Shown one piece after another: positions 1-8,104 of a stretch of 25,710 nucleotides of DNA. Positions within the stretch are counted from its first letter, which is position 1. Each line of letters begins with the position of its first letter. Made by a program: the position numbers and the translations under genes. Source of the stretch: a virus. Where the stretch lies: positions 518 through 26,227 of IMG/VR virus record IMGVR_UViG_3300030106_001960. One strand, 5' to 3'. Under the pieces are notes generated by a model. It worked only from the letters and a program-made list of their open reading frames with translations. It was not told the DNA's origin and searched no databases.

Positions 1-73
1 TAATATTTATTTTAGGAGTACCTGCTTGGCTACCTGGAATTTCCTGTATCACATAAACTTTTCTTTCTAACAT
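1..73 (-). CDS. 5' end of a leftward hypothetical gene, cut by window edge
   Basis: Only the first 24 codons are inside the window; the frame reads MLERKVYVIQEIPG and stays open to base 1. I do not recognise the family. The start ATG (73-71) overlaps the stop of a four-codon mini-ORF as TAATG. The nearest good Shine-Dalgarno (AAGGA, 98-94) is 20 bases away from this ATG but only 6 bases from the mini-ORF ATG at 87-85. An in-frame TTG at 82-80 is an alternative start 11 bases from that site. The gene is divergent from the helicase and is probably the first gene of a separate leftward unit. The frame looks real because of its varied, non-low-complexity composition, but the fragment is short. 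Confidence 0.55.
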   Translation of the reverse strand, partial: MLERKVYVIQEIPGSQAGTPKINI

Positions 74-75
74 TA

Positions 76-104
76 TTGACAAATCATATAACATCCTTTA
101 TATA
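76..104 (+). promoter_or_regulatory. Sigma70-like promoter for the helicase operon
   Basis: A perfect -35 TTGACA (76-81) is followed after exactly 17 bases by TATATA (99-104). Transcription would begin near 111, giving a roughly 20-base leader that contains a purine-rich weak ribosome site before the ATG at 131. The site lies in the gap between divergent genes, where a promoter is expected. This is pattern recognition only; in AT-rich DNA chance matches occur, but the exact -35 and ideal spacing make this the best promoter in the window. Confidence 0.6.
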
Positions 105-112
105 GAAGTCAA
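83..112 (-). promoter_or_regulatory. Possible opposing promoter for the left-edge gene
   Basis: On the minus strand TTGACT (112-107) and TATGAT (88-83) are separated by 18 bases. If used, transcription would start near 76, only a few bases before the ATG at 73, giving an almost leaderless message that lacks the AAGGA at 98-94. It overlaps the rightward promoter, so the two could interfere. The conflict with the ribosome site lowers my confidence. Confidence 0.3.
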
Positions 113-130
113 TAGAAAGAAGAAAATAAA

Positions 131-1561
131 ATGAATTATAAATTTAAAACAAAACCATATAAGCATCAATTGAATGCTTTAAAAAAGTCATGGAACAAAG
201 AAAACTTTGCCTATTTTATGGAAATGGGCACAGGTAAAACAAAAGTGTTAATAGATAACTTAGCTATGCTTTACGACAAAGGTAAAGTAGATGCAGCTTT
301 AATTATTGCACCCAAAGGTGTTGTTAAAACTTGGTATGAACAAGAGATACCTACACACTTACCAAATCACATTGAAAATGTGATGATATTGTGGCAGGCA
401 AACATTACAAAAAAACAACAAGAAAAGTTAGATTCATTGTTTGAAAACAGTAGTGATTTACACATATTAATTATGAACGTAGAAGCTTTGTCTACAGATA
501 AAGGTGTAAAATTTGCATCTAAGTTTTTAAACTCACATAAAACTTTGATGGCGATAGATGAGTCTACTACAATAAAAAATCCATCTGCTAAGAGAACCAA
601 AAATATTATTGCTCTTGGTAAACAAGCTAAGTACAGACGTATTATGACAGGTTCTCCAATTACAAAAAATCCATTAGATTTGTATAGTCAGTGTGAGTTT
701 CTTGATCCATACTTATTAGACTTCACCTCATACTATGCTTTTCGAAATAGGTATGCAGAAATGAAAACCATGCATCTTCATGGTAGGTCGATACAGGTTG
801 TTAGTGAATTTAAAAATCTTGATGAACTATCTGACACTGTTAAAACATTTTCAGATAGAGTATTAAAAGAAGATTGTTTAGATTTACCTCCTAAAAATTG
901 GATAAAAAGGCATATTCTGCTTACAGCAGACCAAAGAAAAATATACGAGCAAATGAAAAAAGCAGCTATGGCTGTGCTAAATGGTAAAGTTACAACTACA
1001 ATGACAGTGTTAACTCAACTCATGAGATTACATCAAATAACTTGTGGTCATTTTACAGCTGATGATGGCACTACACAATTGATAGATAATAATAGAACAA
1101 AAGAGTTGATGAACATATTAGAAGAAACAGAGGGTAAAGCTATCATATGGGCTAATTATCAAAGAGATGTTACACAGATAATTAACAATATTGTAAAAGA
1201 ATATGGTCCGGGGTCCGTGGTCGATTATTTTGGATTAACACCACAAGAAGAAAGACAAGATAACATACGTAAATTTCAAAATGATTCTAAGTGTAGATTT
1301 ATCGTAGGCACACCACAAACTGGTGGTTATGGAATTACACTTACACAAGCAAATACTGTTATTTATTTTTCTAATGGTTATGATTTAGAAAAAAGATTAC
1401 AATCAGAAGATAGAGCGCACAGAATAGGACAAAAGAAAAACGTAACCTATATTGATTTGATTGCTGAAGATACAGTCGATGAAAAAATAGTAGAGGCCTT
1501 ACGTAAAAAAATAAATATTGCATCTGAAGTTTTAGGTGAAGAGTTAAGAGATTGGATTTAA
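131..1561 (+). CDS. SNF2-type DEAD-like DNA helicase/translocase
   Basis: A 476-residue superfamily 2 ATPase, expected to translocate on or remodel DNA during replication or recombination. Visible motifs are Walker A GTGKT at 33-37 (Lys36), a DES-type motif II at 143-145, TGSP motif III at 173-176, and motif VI within QSEDRAHRIGQ at 424-434, whose RAHRIGQ wording is characteristic of SNF2/RapA-like proteins. The N-terminal YKHQLNAL acts as a Q-motif-like segment. Length matches the compact two-RecA-domain phage versions with no accessory domain. It is first in a short rightward unit behind a good promoter and is followed after 4 bases by the oxygenase-like gene. Its role in DNA replication is inferred from family and position; no polymerase or primase is in the window. 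Confidence 0.93.
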   Translation: MNYKFKTKPYKHQLNALKKSWNKENFAYFMEMGTGKTKVLIDNLAMLYDKGKVDAALIIAPKGVVKTWYEQEIPTHLPNHIENVMILWQANITKKQQEKLDSLFENSSDLHILIMNVEALSTDKGVKFASKFLNSHKTLMAIDESTTIKNPSAKRTKNIIALGKQAKYRRIMTGSPITKNPLDLYSQCEFLDPYLLDFTSYYAFRNRYAEMKTMHLHGRSIQVVSEFKNLDELSDTVKTFSDRVLKEDCLDLPPKNWIKRHILLTADQRKIYEQMKKAAMAVLNGKVTTTMTVLTQLMRLHQITCGHFTADDGTTQLIDNNRTKELMNILEETEGKAIIWANYQRDVTQIINNIVKEYGPGSVVDYFGLTPQEERQDNIRKFQNDSKCRFIVGTPQTGGYGITLTQANTVIYFSNGYDLEKRLQSEDRAHRIGQKKNVTYIDLIAEDTVDEKIVEALRKKINIASEVLGEELRDWI

Positions 1562-1565
1562 AATA

Positions 1566-2129
1566 ATGTATAATCAGATAATACATAGTGTATCATTTAA
1601 TCGAGGCTATATACCTGGAATTAACAATGAAAAATTTAAGGAAATAATATTAAAAAATCAAAAACCATTTTTAGAGGATACCTCTAATATTGAGCATGTT
1701 TTAACTAGGTATGAAGATACTTCATTTCCGATGAATCCGGAGTTTGAAAAAATTTTGTATTATATTAAAGGTCAATTTAGATATTTACATAATAAAAATT
1801 TAAAATTAATTAACTTTTGGTCTCATATTCATGAAAAAAATATGAGCACCATGACTCATAGTCATACTTTAACAGAAGATCCTGAAGGAACAAAGACTCT
1901 TTCCGGTGTGTATTATGTCCAAGTGCCTGAAAAATCAGGGCACTTTGTTCTTCATTACCCTTTAAATACCCATAGTGTTACTAAAAAATTTGCTTTAATG
2001 CCTAGAGTAGGTGAATTTTTTTTATTTTCTTCTCCTATGGAACATCATGTTACGCGTAATTTAAGTAATGAATTGCGTATTTCTGTTTCTTTTAATTTTA
2101 AAGTAGAAGAAATAATGGATTTAAATTAA
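1566..2129 (+). CDS. Putative 2OG-Fe(II) oxygenase (TIGR02466/PF13759-like)
   Basis: A 187-residue protein. Its C-terminal half fits the phage-associated family usually described as TIGR02466, in the 2-oxoglutarate/Fe(II) oxygenase superfamily. Visible elements are HSH at 98-100, then LSGVYYVQVP, a glycine turn before a phenylalanine strand, His160-His161, and Arg171 in a strand ending SVSFNF. These would supply the double-stranded beta-helix iron ligands and the 2OG-binding arginine, although HSH in place of the usual HxD/E motif leaves activity uncertain. The substrate is unknown. It starts 4 bases after the helicase and is probably cotranscribed with it. Its last 9 bases overlap the tail end of the opposing endolysin gene. 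It is the only oxygenase-like gene here outside the leftward cassette. Confidence 0.78.
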   Translation: MYNQIIHSVSFNRGYIPGINNEKFKEIILKNQKPFLEDTSNIEHVLTRYEDTSFPMNPEFEKILYYIKGQFRYLHNKNLKLINFWSHIHEKNMSTMTHSHTLTEDPEGTKTLSGVYYVQVPEKSGHFVLHYPLNTHSVTKKFALMPRVGEFFLFSSPMEHHVTRNLSNELRISVSFNFKVEEIMDLN

Positions 2130-2597
2130 GTCGGTTGCTTTACCAATAACAGGTTTATATTTTGTTTTACCTTCAGATTTAAAAGCATGTAAGAACTGTG
2201 CACGTCTGCCTTCGGGCACATAGCTACAGTGGATCCACCCTGAGTTAGGTTCCCCTGGAGTATAGAACTCAAGAATCATTTGGTCATACGGAAGTTCTCT
2301 TTTAATCCAATCAGCTAATTCAGCATTGTCCACTCCCAGACATTCGAAATCGGCCGCTTCAGCTTTTGCATGTTGCGAATTTGCAGAGCTATTTATGGCT
2401 ATACACAGCTCAGGTGAACGGAAACAGCTAGTCACCTTGACTCTGCCGAAGTGATCACGCACCGGCTGTAAAATATTTTCACAAAGATCTTTTAATTTTT
2501 CTATTTGATCTGCATTAGGATTATTATCAATCCCCATACGAATAGCTGTGTCTGATTTAATTAGTTCTTGAAGAGTAAAATTTCGTGAAAGATTCAT
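2121..2597 (-). CDS. Endolysin: M15-family zinc peptidase
   Basis: A 158-residue protein of the D-Ala-D-Ala carboxypeptidase-like M15 group (PF08291-like), used by many phages as a single-domain endolysin to cut peptidoglycan peptides. Zinc ligands are readable as SQH (His76), Asp83 in the AADF segment, and His123 in WIHCSY; Glu110 is the likely catalytic acid. The CFRSPELC stretch at 58-65 is also typical. I start at 2597, not at a longer in-frame ATG at 2651, because ATG 2597-2595 overlaps the stop of the upstream holin candidate as ATGA. No signal peptide is seen, so export would depend on the holin. The middle of the gene is clearly richer in GC than its neighbours (45-52% in the lines counted versus about 25% in part of the next gene), suggesting recombination. 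It is the last gene of the late operon. Confidence 0.92.
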   Translation of the reverse strand: MNLSRNFTLQELIKSDTAIRMGIDNNPNADQIEKLKDLCENILQPVRDHFGRVKVTSCFRSPELCIAINSSANSQHAKAEAADFECLGVDNAELADWIKRELPYDQMILEFYTPGEPNSGWIHCSYVPEGRRAQFLHAFKSEGKTKYKPVIGKATDLI

Positions 2598-2770
2598 GCT
2601 ATATCCGTTAGTAAAATTAATAGTACGGCTCCCATACCGCCAACAATCCAATACTCCAATCTTTTAATTCGATCTTGCATTTCTTTTATTTGTTCAAATG
2701 TTTGCTTTTGCATTATTCTGCAAAGCTTTTCATGAGATTCTATTTTTTGTAGTGCCGATTTTCTCGCCAT
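2594..2770 (-). CDS. Small single-TM protein, holin candidate
   Basis: A 58-residue protein beginning MARKSALQKI. It has a charged, helical N-terminal region with coiled-coil character (about 10-39) and one hydrophobic C-terminal segment, YWIVGGMGAVLLILLT (40-55). This layout resembles XhlA-type holin-associated proteins and other class III-like single-TM holins. Its ATG overlaps the stop of the 1395-codon gene as TAATG, and its TGA overlaps the endolysin ATG as ATGA, so it is translationally coupled on both sides. Position immediately upstream of the endolysin supports a membrane-permeabilising lysis role. It could alternatively be a spanin-like or accessory membrane protein. The reading frame is well supported; the function is inference. 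Confidence 0.8.
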   Translation of the reverse strand: MARKSALQKIESHEKLCRIMQKQTFEQIKEMQDRIKRLEYWIVGGMGAVLLILLTDIA

Positions 2771-5700
2771 TATATTCTTCTCCTACTAGCAATAACTTGT
2801 TCCTCTGGTGATAGTAACGCAGTTTGCACTCGTGTCAAGTTAGTATTTGGAATAACATTTGCTCTTGTTGGTTGCACTATTGGCATAGGTGTGTTTGGCA
2901 GTGGTGGTGTTCTTATTTCTGTTTGTTGAACATTAGTTTCTGTAGGTGCCTGACTAAATAAATCTTTAATACTATCTAAACTTCTATCAATTATACTTGG
3001 TTTTTGTTCCTCAGGTTTTAAAGATCGTTTCTTATACTCTCTAAGTATTTTTCTAAATAATCTTTTTGGATAGAAGTATTCTTTGTTTATTGTTTCTCCT
3101 CTGTCTTTTGCTAACTTCTTAGCATCTTGAACTCTTTTTCTCATACGACCATCATAACCTGTGTACGGAATGTTTTTACCTTTAAGCAAGAAGTTTGCAT
3201 TTCTAGCAGACACTCCTCTTTTTCTCATAATCTTTTTTAAATCTTTTTCGCTTACACCCATTGTTTGTGCGTCTTGTAATACCTGATAAAATTCTTTGTT
3301 AACTTTTAAATTTTCATCTTGTATATCTCTAAACTCTTGTCCCATAACTTCAGGGCCTCTTTGTCTAAAATCCTCCAAACTAAAAAATTTTTCTGTTGCT
3401 GTAACACTTCTTTTGTTTCTGTTGTACTCAGTAATTTTATATTGCATGGTTCGTGGCACATCTATGTTGATTATTCTAACTCCTGATAATAATGCAAGTA
3501 TCTCATCTCTTAGATTTGCAGGCACACCTCCTCTTGATACATCTTCTTGTGCACCCTGTAATATTTTTCTACCAGTTGTAACAGCTCCAGGTTCTACACC
3601 TTTTAATATATGCACAAAACTTTTTGCTATCTTGTCTCCAGCACTGTCCGTATCAGAATAAACTTTTGCACCTGTCTTTGTTACACCACCTCTGTTACCT
3701 AATCCAATCTCTGCTGGTAATACATCAGTAAATCTTTCAAGAGCAATTGATTGTGTAATAAACGGATCTAACAATGTTCTTATGGGTCCACCTTCACCAA
3801 GAACTTGAGCCATTAGTTTAGTGTCAACACTATCTCCTCTTGCGGTTCCTTCTTGCCATTCTTTAAACATAGACTCTATTGGTTTCGTTATAACTTCGTA
3901 CGGACTAAAATATGAAAAGTTTACAGCTTTTCCAATACCATCTTTCCATTTGTTTATTGGTATAAGTTGTGCTCTTTTCTCCCACGGTGCCGATAAACTT
4001 CTTTTGTATGCCTCTATCTCCTCTAAAGTTACACCTGTTAGAGCTTCTGCTGTTGCACCTACAGCTTTACCTGTGCCAACTAATGTAACATACGCACCTA
4101 ATAATCTTCTAAGACCCATTTGTCTTAATTTTGGATTAGAAGAAGTTGCTTCTTTCATACCTATTGATACTATGTTTGTAGTTGTTCTAATCATTTCTGC
4201 AGGAAACGATACGAAATTACCAAATGGTAGTTTTCTAATGGACTGTATAAACTCAGGAACTTTACTGTATGTTGGATATGTATTTCTAATATACCATGCA
4301 GCTGCTTCATCAATTGCATCATCAAATGTTTTTACTTTTCCTGTAAATGTATTAATAGGATCAAACTCTCTACCAATAACTTCTCTAGTCCATTTAGCAA
4401 TATCACTTGTCTTACCATATACTCCTCTTAACTGTGACTTTACATATTCGTGACCGTACCACTTCCAAAGATTATCACCACCTGCGTATACTCTAGCAGC
4501 ACCTTTACCAAATTTACTAACCGTTTCTGCTGTAGCTTGTAATGCTTGATCTGAAAAAGCAAATTTACCATCAGATAAAGATCTAATAATTCTATCTACA
4601 CTTGTTAAACCTTTTGTATTTTTTATTTCTTGTAATACTGCTTTTAATTCTGATGCTACAATGTTTTCATCAATTACACCAAGACGTATTTTATTTTCTA
4701 AGTTTTTTACAAATGCTTCTTCGTCGATAACTTTACCTGCACCAAATATATCATCTATAACCATCTTTAATGATTCTGATACAGATGCTCTGCCACCTAT
4801 GTGTCCGTTTGCTAACGGAAATAAACTTGCAGATGAAACGTTACGTACTTGTGTTACCGGTGATAATACTGTTTTACCATACTGTGCAGCTACTTTTAAT
4901 TGTAGTATATTTCTGTACACGCTGTTTTGTATCCAAGTATCTAAACCTTTTCTTGTCTGTCTAAATATTTGTGTAAGCTCTGGTGTAGCATACAACTTAG
5001 ATATATTACTTTTTAATATGCCTAAACTTTTTACGTCACCTATTTTTTCTGCATTAAAAAATCTTCTAGCATTTGCAGCCTCTTTACTTCTAAATAACCA
5101 CCCTTCATCTAAACCTATCTTTGCTAGTTTATCAAAAGCTTGTTTGTTAGTTGCATGTGTAATTGCATGTGATGTTGTAGTTAACACAGATGCTTTTAAG
5201 TTATCTTCTTGTCCTAATAATTTTTTAATTGCGTCAGGTAATTCATCACCAGTTCTTATAATTGTTTCAATTCGTAAGTCCTTTTTAGCTACATTTTTTA
5301 AAACTTGTAATGGGTCTGCACCATCTTGCTTACCTGCTTTTAATATTTTATCAGTCAAAGACTCTGCAAATTCATCGTATGCTTGATTGTTTGTCATCTT
5401 AGCTGTTTTTAATTTTAACGCTTCTTCTTTTAAATCTTTGTTTTTTGTAACAACATTTTTTAAAATAAAATTTTTTGCACCATCATATATTTTTTGATCT
5501 GGTTGATAGTTAGGGTTAGTAAATACAGCAAAAGATTGTCTCATATATGTTTTTAAATTGTCTAACATAAAATTTTTAAGATCACCTTTTGGCAATAAAT
5601 CTGCAAACTTTTCTTTTATTTGTAACATTTCATCATTTAAACTTTTTGCGCTTTTTTGTAATTCAGTTGGCAATGCTTTTAACTTTACATTACCTTTTAA

Positions 5701-6957
5701 ATATCCAAGCACTTGATCTAAATAATAATCTTGACTTGCTTCAGATGTAGTTTTTGTATTGTGTTTTGTTTCAAAATCTTTTGCTAGATTGTATGTTTTT
5801 TTTTCAATAGATTCTAAATACTTTTCTATTGTTCTTGATCTTCCTTTTATTTGTCTTCTTGCTTCAGAAGATATCTGATAACCAAGACCAGTTTGTTTAC
5901 CCACTGATCTAAATCTTGCTAAGAATTGATCTAATGATTTTAATCTTCTTTGTAATGGATCTTTACTATCTTTAGAAAACAACCTCCATTGTGAAAACTC
6001 TGGTAATTGTTTTGCACCTGTTCCTACTTTTAATGGTGCAAGTGCTTTGTTTACTACATACGAACTAGCATTTCTTAGTCCTTTACCAACAGGTGCTGGT
6101 ATTGCTTTTGATCCAATAATCGTGAGCGGTGATACTACAGCCTTGTCTACTGCTTTTAATCCAATACCTGCTACTTTTGCACCAGGTTTAAAAATACCAT
6201 ATTTAAAACCAAGAGCCATTGGTTTTCCAATTAAAGAAAAACCTAAACCAAACAAAGCTCCCTCTCCTCCAAATCTAACTCTATTTCTAAGTCTTGCTAA
6301 TGCAAGATCTCTTCCCTGTAACCCTTCTGTTTTTTCTTCTTTTATAAATAAATTTTCTCTATCAGGTGTAGATGCAATAAAATCTGTTGCACCAATAGCA
6401 GTTGACATATACCCAACTCTTTTTGCAATCTGTGATGTTTTTTGTAATTTTGTTCCTGTATCTGCTAATTTTCTATTTCTTTGAAATATTTTAAATCTAT
6501 TTAGTATTTTAAACGATGCACCACCAGGTATACCGTATTGTGTTAATACTTTTGTAACTAATCCTGTAAGTGTTTCAGGATCCTCTATTTTGTTTTCTTC
6601 GTAAATCTCTGTTAGTTTTTCCGATAGATCTGTATCTGCAGCAGCATCAATACCTGAAGTTAATAGATCACCTATAGAATAACCAAGATCTTGTAGTCCA
6701 CCTGTTACACCTTTTTCTATATCTTCAAAAAAATCTATATAGTCTTTTTCTTTTTCTTTTGCTCCACCTGTAAGTTGTTTTAATCTATCTATTTTTAATT
6801 TATCAAAAGGGTTTGTTGTAAATAAACTTGTGGATAAGTTAGCTAGACCTTTCCATGTAAACTTTACAGGTTTTTTCTTTTTGTTTAGTGTATCTCTAAT
6901 GATAGCTTGAAGCTCGTCCGCCTCTACTTGTGGGTCTTTTTTCTTAAAAGGGTCCAT
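2770..6957 (-). CDS. Giant virion-associated protein, probable ejection/internal protein
   Basis: The largest gene in the window, 1395 residues. I cannot assign a named domain. The protein is Lys/Arg-rich and mostly helical, with a Gly/Ala/Ile-rich stretch around 230-310 that could interact with membrane, a segment near 700 reading KTVLSPVTQVRN, another near 912 reading PFGNFVSFPAEM, and a disordered Pro/Asn/Thr tail ending LSPEEQVIASRRRI. No signal peptide, transglycosylase or protease motif was found. Size and location, last of the structural genes and just before lysis, match the giant internal/ejection proteins of podoviruses such as T7 gp16, which enter the host envelope with the DNA; no sequence similarity to gp16 is claimed. 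It starts one base after the end of the 381-codon gene. Confidence 0.85.
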   Translation of the reverse strand: MDPFKKKDPQVEADELQAIIRDTLNKKKKPVKFTWKGLANLSTSLFTTNPFDKLKIDRLKQLTGGAKEKEKDYIDFFEDIEKGVTGGLQDLGYSIGDLLTSGIDAAADTDLSEKLTEIYEENKIEDPETLTGLVTKVLTQYGIPGGASFKILNRFKIFQRNRKLADTGTKLQKTSQIAKRVGYMSTAIGATDFIASTPDRENLFIKEEKTEGLQGRDLALARLRNRVRFGGEGALFGLGFSLIGKPMALGFKYGIFKPGAKVAGIGLKAVDKAVVSPLTIIGSKAIPAPVGKGLRNASSYVVNKALAPLKVGTGAKQLPEFSQWRLFSKDSKDPLQRRLKSLDQFLARFRSVGKQTGLGYQISSEARRQIKGRSRTIEKYLESIEKKTYNLAKDFETKHNTKTTSEASQDYYLDQVLGYLKGNVKLKALPTELQKSAKSLNDEMLQIKEKFADLLPKGDLKNFMLDNLKTYMRQSFAVFTNPNYQPDQKIYDGAKNFILKNVVTKNKDLKEEALKLKTAKMTNNQAYDEFAESLTDKILKAGKQDGADPLQVLKNVAKKDLRIETIIRTGDELPDAIKKLLGQEDNLKASVLTTTSHAITHATNKQAFDKLAKIGLDEGWLFRSKEAANARRFFNAEKIGDVKSLGILKSNISKLYATPELTQIFRQTRKGLDTWIQNSVYRNILQLKVAAQYGKTVLSPVTQVRNVSSASLFPLANGHIGGRASVSESLKMVIDDIFGAGKVIDEEAFVKNLENKIRLGVIDENIVASELKAVLQEIKNTKGLTSVDRIIRSLSDGKFAFSDQALQATAETVSKFGKGAARVYAGGDNLWKWYGHEYVKSQLRGVYGKTSDIAKWTREVIGREFDPINTFTGKVKTFDDAIDEAAAWYIRNTYPTYSKVPEFIQSIRKLPFGNFVSFPAEMIRTTTNIVSIGMKEATSSNPKLRQMGLRRLLGAYVTLVGTGKAVGATAEALTGVTLEEIEAYKRSLSAPWEKRAQLIPINKWKDGIGKAVNFSYFSPYEVITKPIESMFKEWQEGTARGDSVDTKLMAQVLGEGGPIRTLLDPFITQSIALERFTDVLPAEIGLGNRGGVTKTGAKVYSDTDSAGDKIAKSFVHILKGVEPGAVTTGRKILQGAQEDVSRGGVPANLRDEILALLSGVRIINIDVPRTMQYKITEYNRNKRSVTATEKFFSLEDFRQRGPEVMGQEFRDIQDENLKVNKEFYQVLQDAQTMGVSEKDLKKIMRKRGVSARNANFLLKGKNIPYTGYDGRMRKRVQDAKKLAKDRGETINKEYFYPKRLFRKILREYKKRSLKPEEQKPSIIDRSLDSIKDLFSQAPTETNVQQTEIRTPPLPNTPMPIVQPTRANVIPNTNLTRVQTALLSPEEQVIASRRRI

Positions 6958-6958
6958 A

Positions 6959-8104
6959 TTAACCCTCCTGTGGTATTGTCAAATTTACGTTGTATCTTTG
7001 ATTAAATTCGTCAACATCCTGTTGATCTCTAATATTTGCAAAATCTAATAATGCTTGTTTGCTATTTGCTAATATGTTTACAACATCATTACTGATTGAT
7101 TCTGGTAATCTAGATCTTAACTCTGAGTAAGATAGATCTTGTACTTGTGCGTTTGCTTGTGTTGTAGCTATTGGATTTGTCATACCACCTACATTGTAAC
7201 CTGCTCTACCACCTTTTGCCATTGGTTCTGGTAATTTAAAATCTGGTCCAAGTATTTCTTTATAGTTTGGAAAGATTTGAGATATCGCATTAAATATATT
7301 TGTAATACCTTCTTGATCTTCTAGATTACCTGCTGTTGATGCACCTTGTAATATTTTTAATATTACATCTCTGTTAAATTCAGTATCAGTTTGTTGTCCT
7401 AAATATATAGATTGTTGACCTCTTATAATTTTATTTAATAAAGCATCTTTTTGTAATTGATATTGTGAACGTAAATCAGGATCTTCTGTATCATTTATCA
7501 AACCATTTAATCTTTCTAACTCAGGTGAGAATGTTGCTTTATAAGCATCTGCTGCTTGTTTCTTAGCATATGTAGTAGCATCACCTGTTCCAAGTTTTGC
7601 TTCTAATTCTATTTTTTCTATTTCATTTGCATGTTCTTGATCTATTGCTGCAATATCAGCATCAATTAACATCTGTGTTTTTTTCATAGATGCATCAGCT
7701 GCATCTGCAGTTTGTTTCATTTTAAAGGCTTGATCGATTGCAGCTCTATTTAGTGCTGCTCTTGTGTCACCTCTTTGTGCAACACCTCTTTGAAATTGTT
7801 TAAATGGTTCTTGAGCCGCGGTCGCTGCTGTTTGAAATATGTTTCCTCTTGGTGTAGCCGATACTAAATTTAAACCAAACTGTGTTAAGAATCCTGGTAG
7901 TGTTCCAGCTGCAAGCGGTGACTGTGTTGGCATCGCACCCATTCTTGCATAAGTTGCTTTTACATCTCTAACAAAGGGATCTAAGTCTTGAGTAACTCTT
8001 TTTCCATTTTGATATTGTTTTCTTGGTTGGTCCAATCCTGATGTAATACCAGTGCCTGTAGATCCACCCATTCTAAACATTGGTCTATTTAAAATTCTAT
8101 TCAT
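6959..8104 (-). CDS. Probable virion/ejection-module protein with GGRAG motif
   Basis: A 381-residue protein of no family I recognise. The N-terminus reads RPMFRMGGSTGTG (7-19) and is followed by a long Ala/Gln/Lys-rich helical region (about 95-240), likely coiled coil, then a short AKGGRAGYNVGG motif (296-307) that recalls the ADGGRIG motifs of the 690-residue protein two genes upstream. The C-terminus ends in an acidic helical segment. Its ATG overlaps the stop of the 349-codon gene as TAATG. Lying between two other helical, low-complexity proteins and ahead of the giant 1395-residue protein, it is probably a minor internal virion component. The function is inferred from context alone. Confidence 0.82.
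   Translation of the reverse strand: MNRILNRPMFRMGGSTGTGITSGLDQPRKQYQNGKRVTQDLDPFVRDVKATYARMGAMPTQSPLAAGTLPGFLTQFGLNLVSATPRGNIFQTAATAAQEPFKQFQRGVAQRGDTRAALNRAAIDQAFKMKQTADAADASMKKTQMLIDADIAAIDQEHANEIEKIELEAKLGTGDATTYAKKQAADAYKATFSPELERLNGLINDTEDPDLRSQYQLQKDALLNKIIRGQQSIYLGQQTDTEFNRDVILKILQGASTAGNLEDQEGITNIFNAISQIFPNYKEILGPDFKLPEPMAKGGRAGYNVGGMTNPIATTQANAQVQDLSYSELRSRLPESISNDVVNILANSKQALLDFANIRDQQDVDEFNQRYNVNLTIPQEG

Noticed and set aside
2598-2651. Longer endolysin start at 2651.
   Set aside because: ATGA coupling with the holin candidate fixes the start at 2597; the extension would lie over that gene.
3821-5386. Two long open frames (210 and 241 codons) on the plus strand inside the 1395-codon gene.
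   Set aside because: They are antisense to a strong, gapless gene, have hydrophobic codon-shadow composition, no ribosome site, and no operon neighbours on that strand.
6047-6484. Open plus-strand frame of 145 codons in the same gene.
   Set aside because: Same antisense shadow pattern; no domain or start signal.
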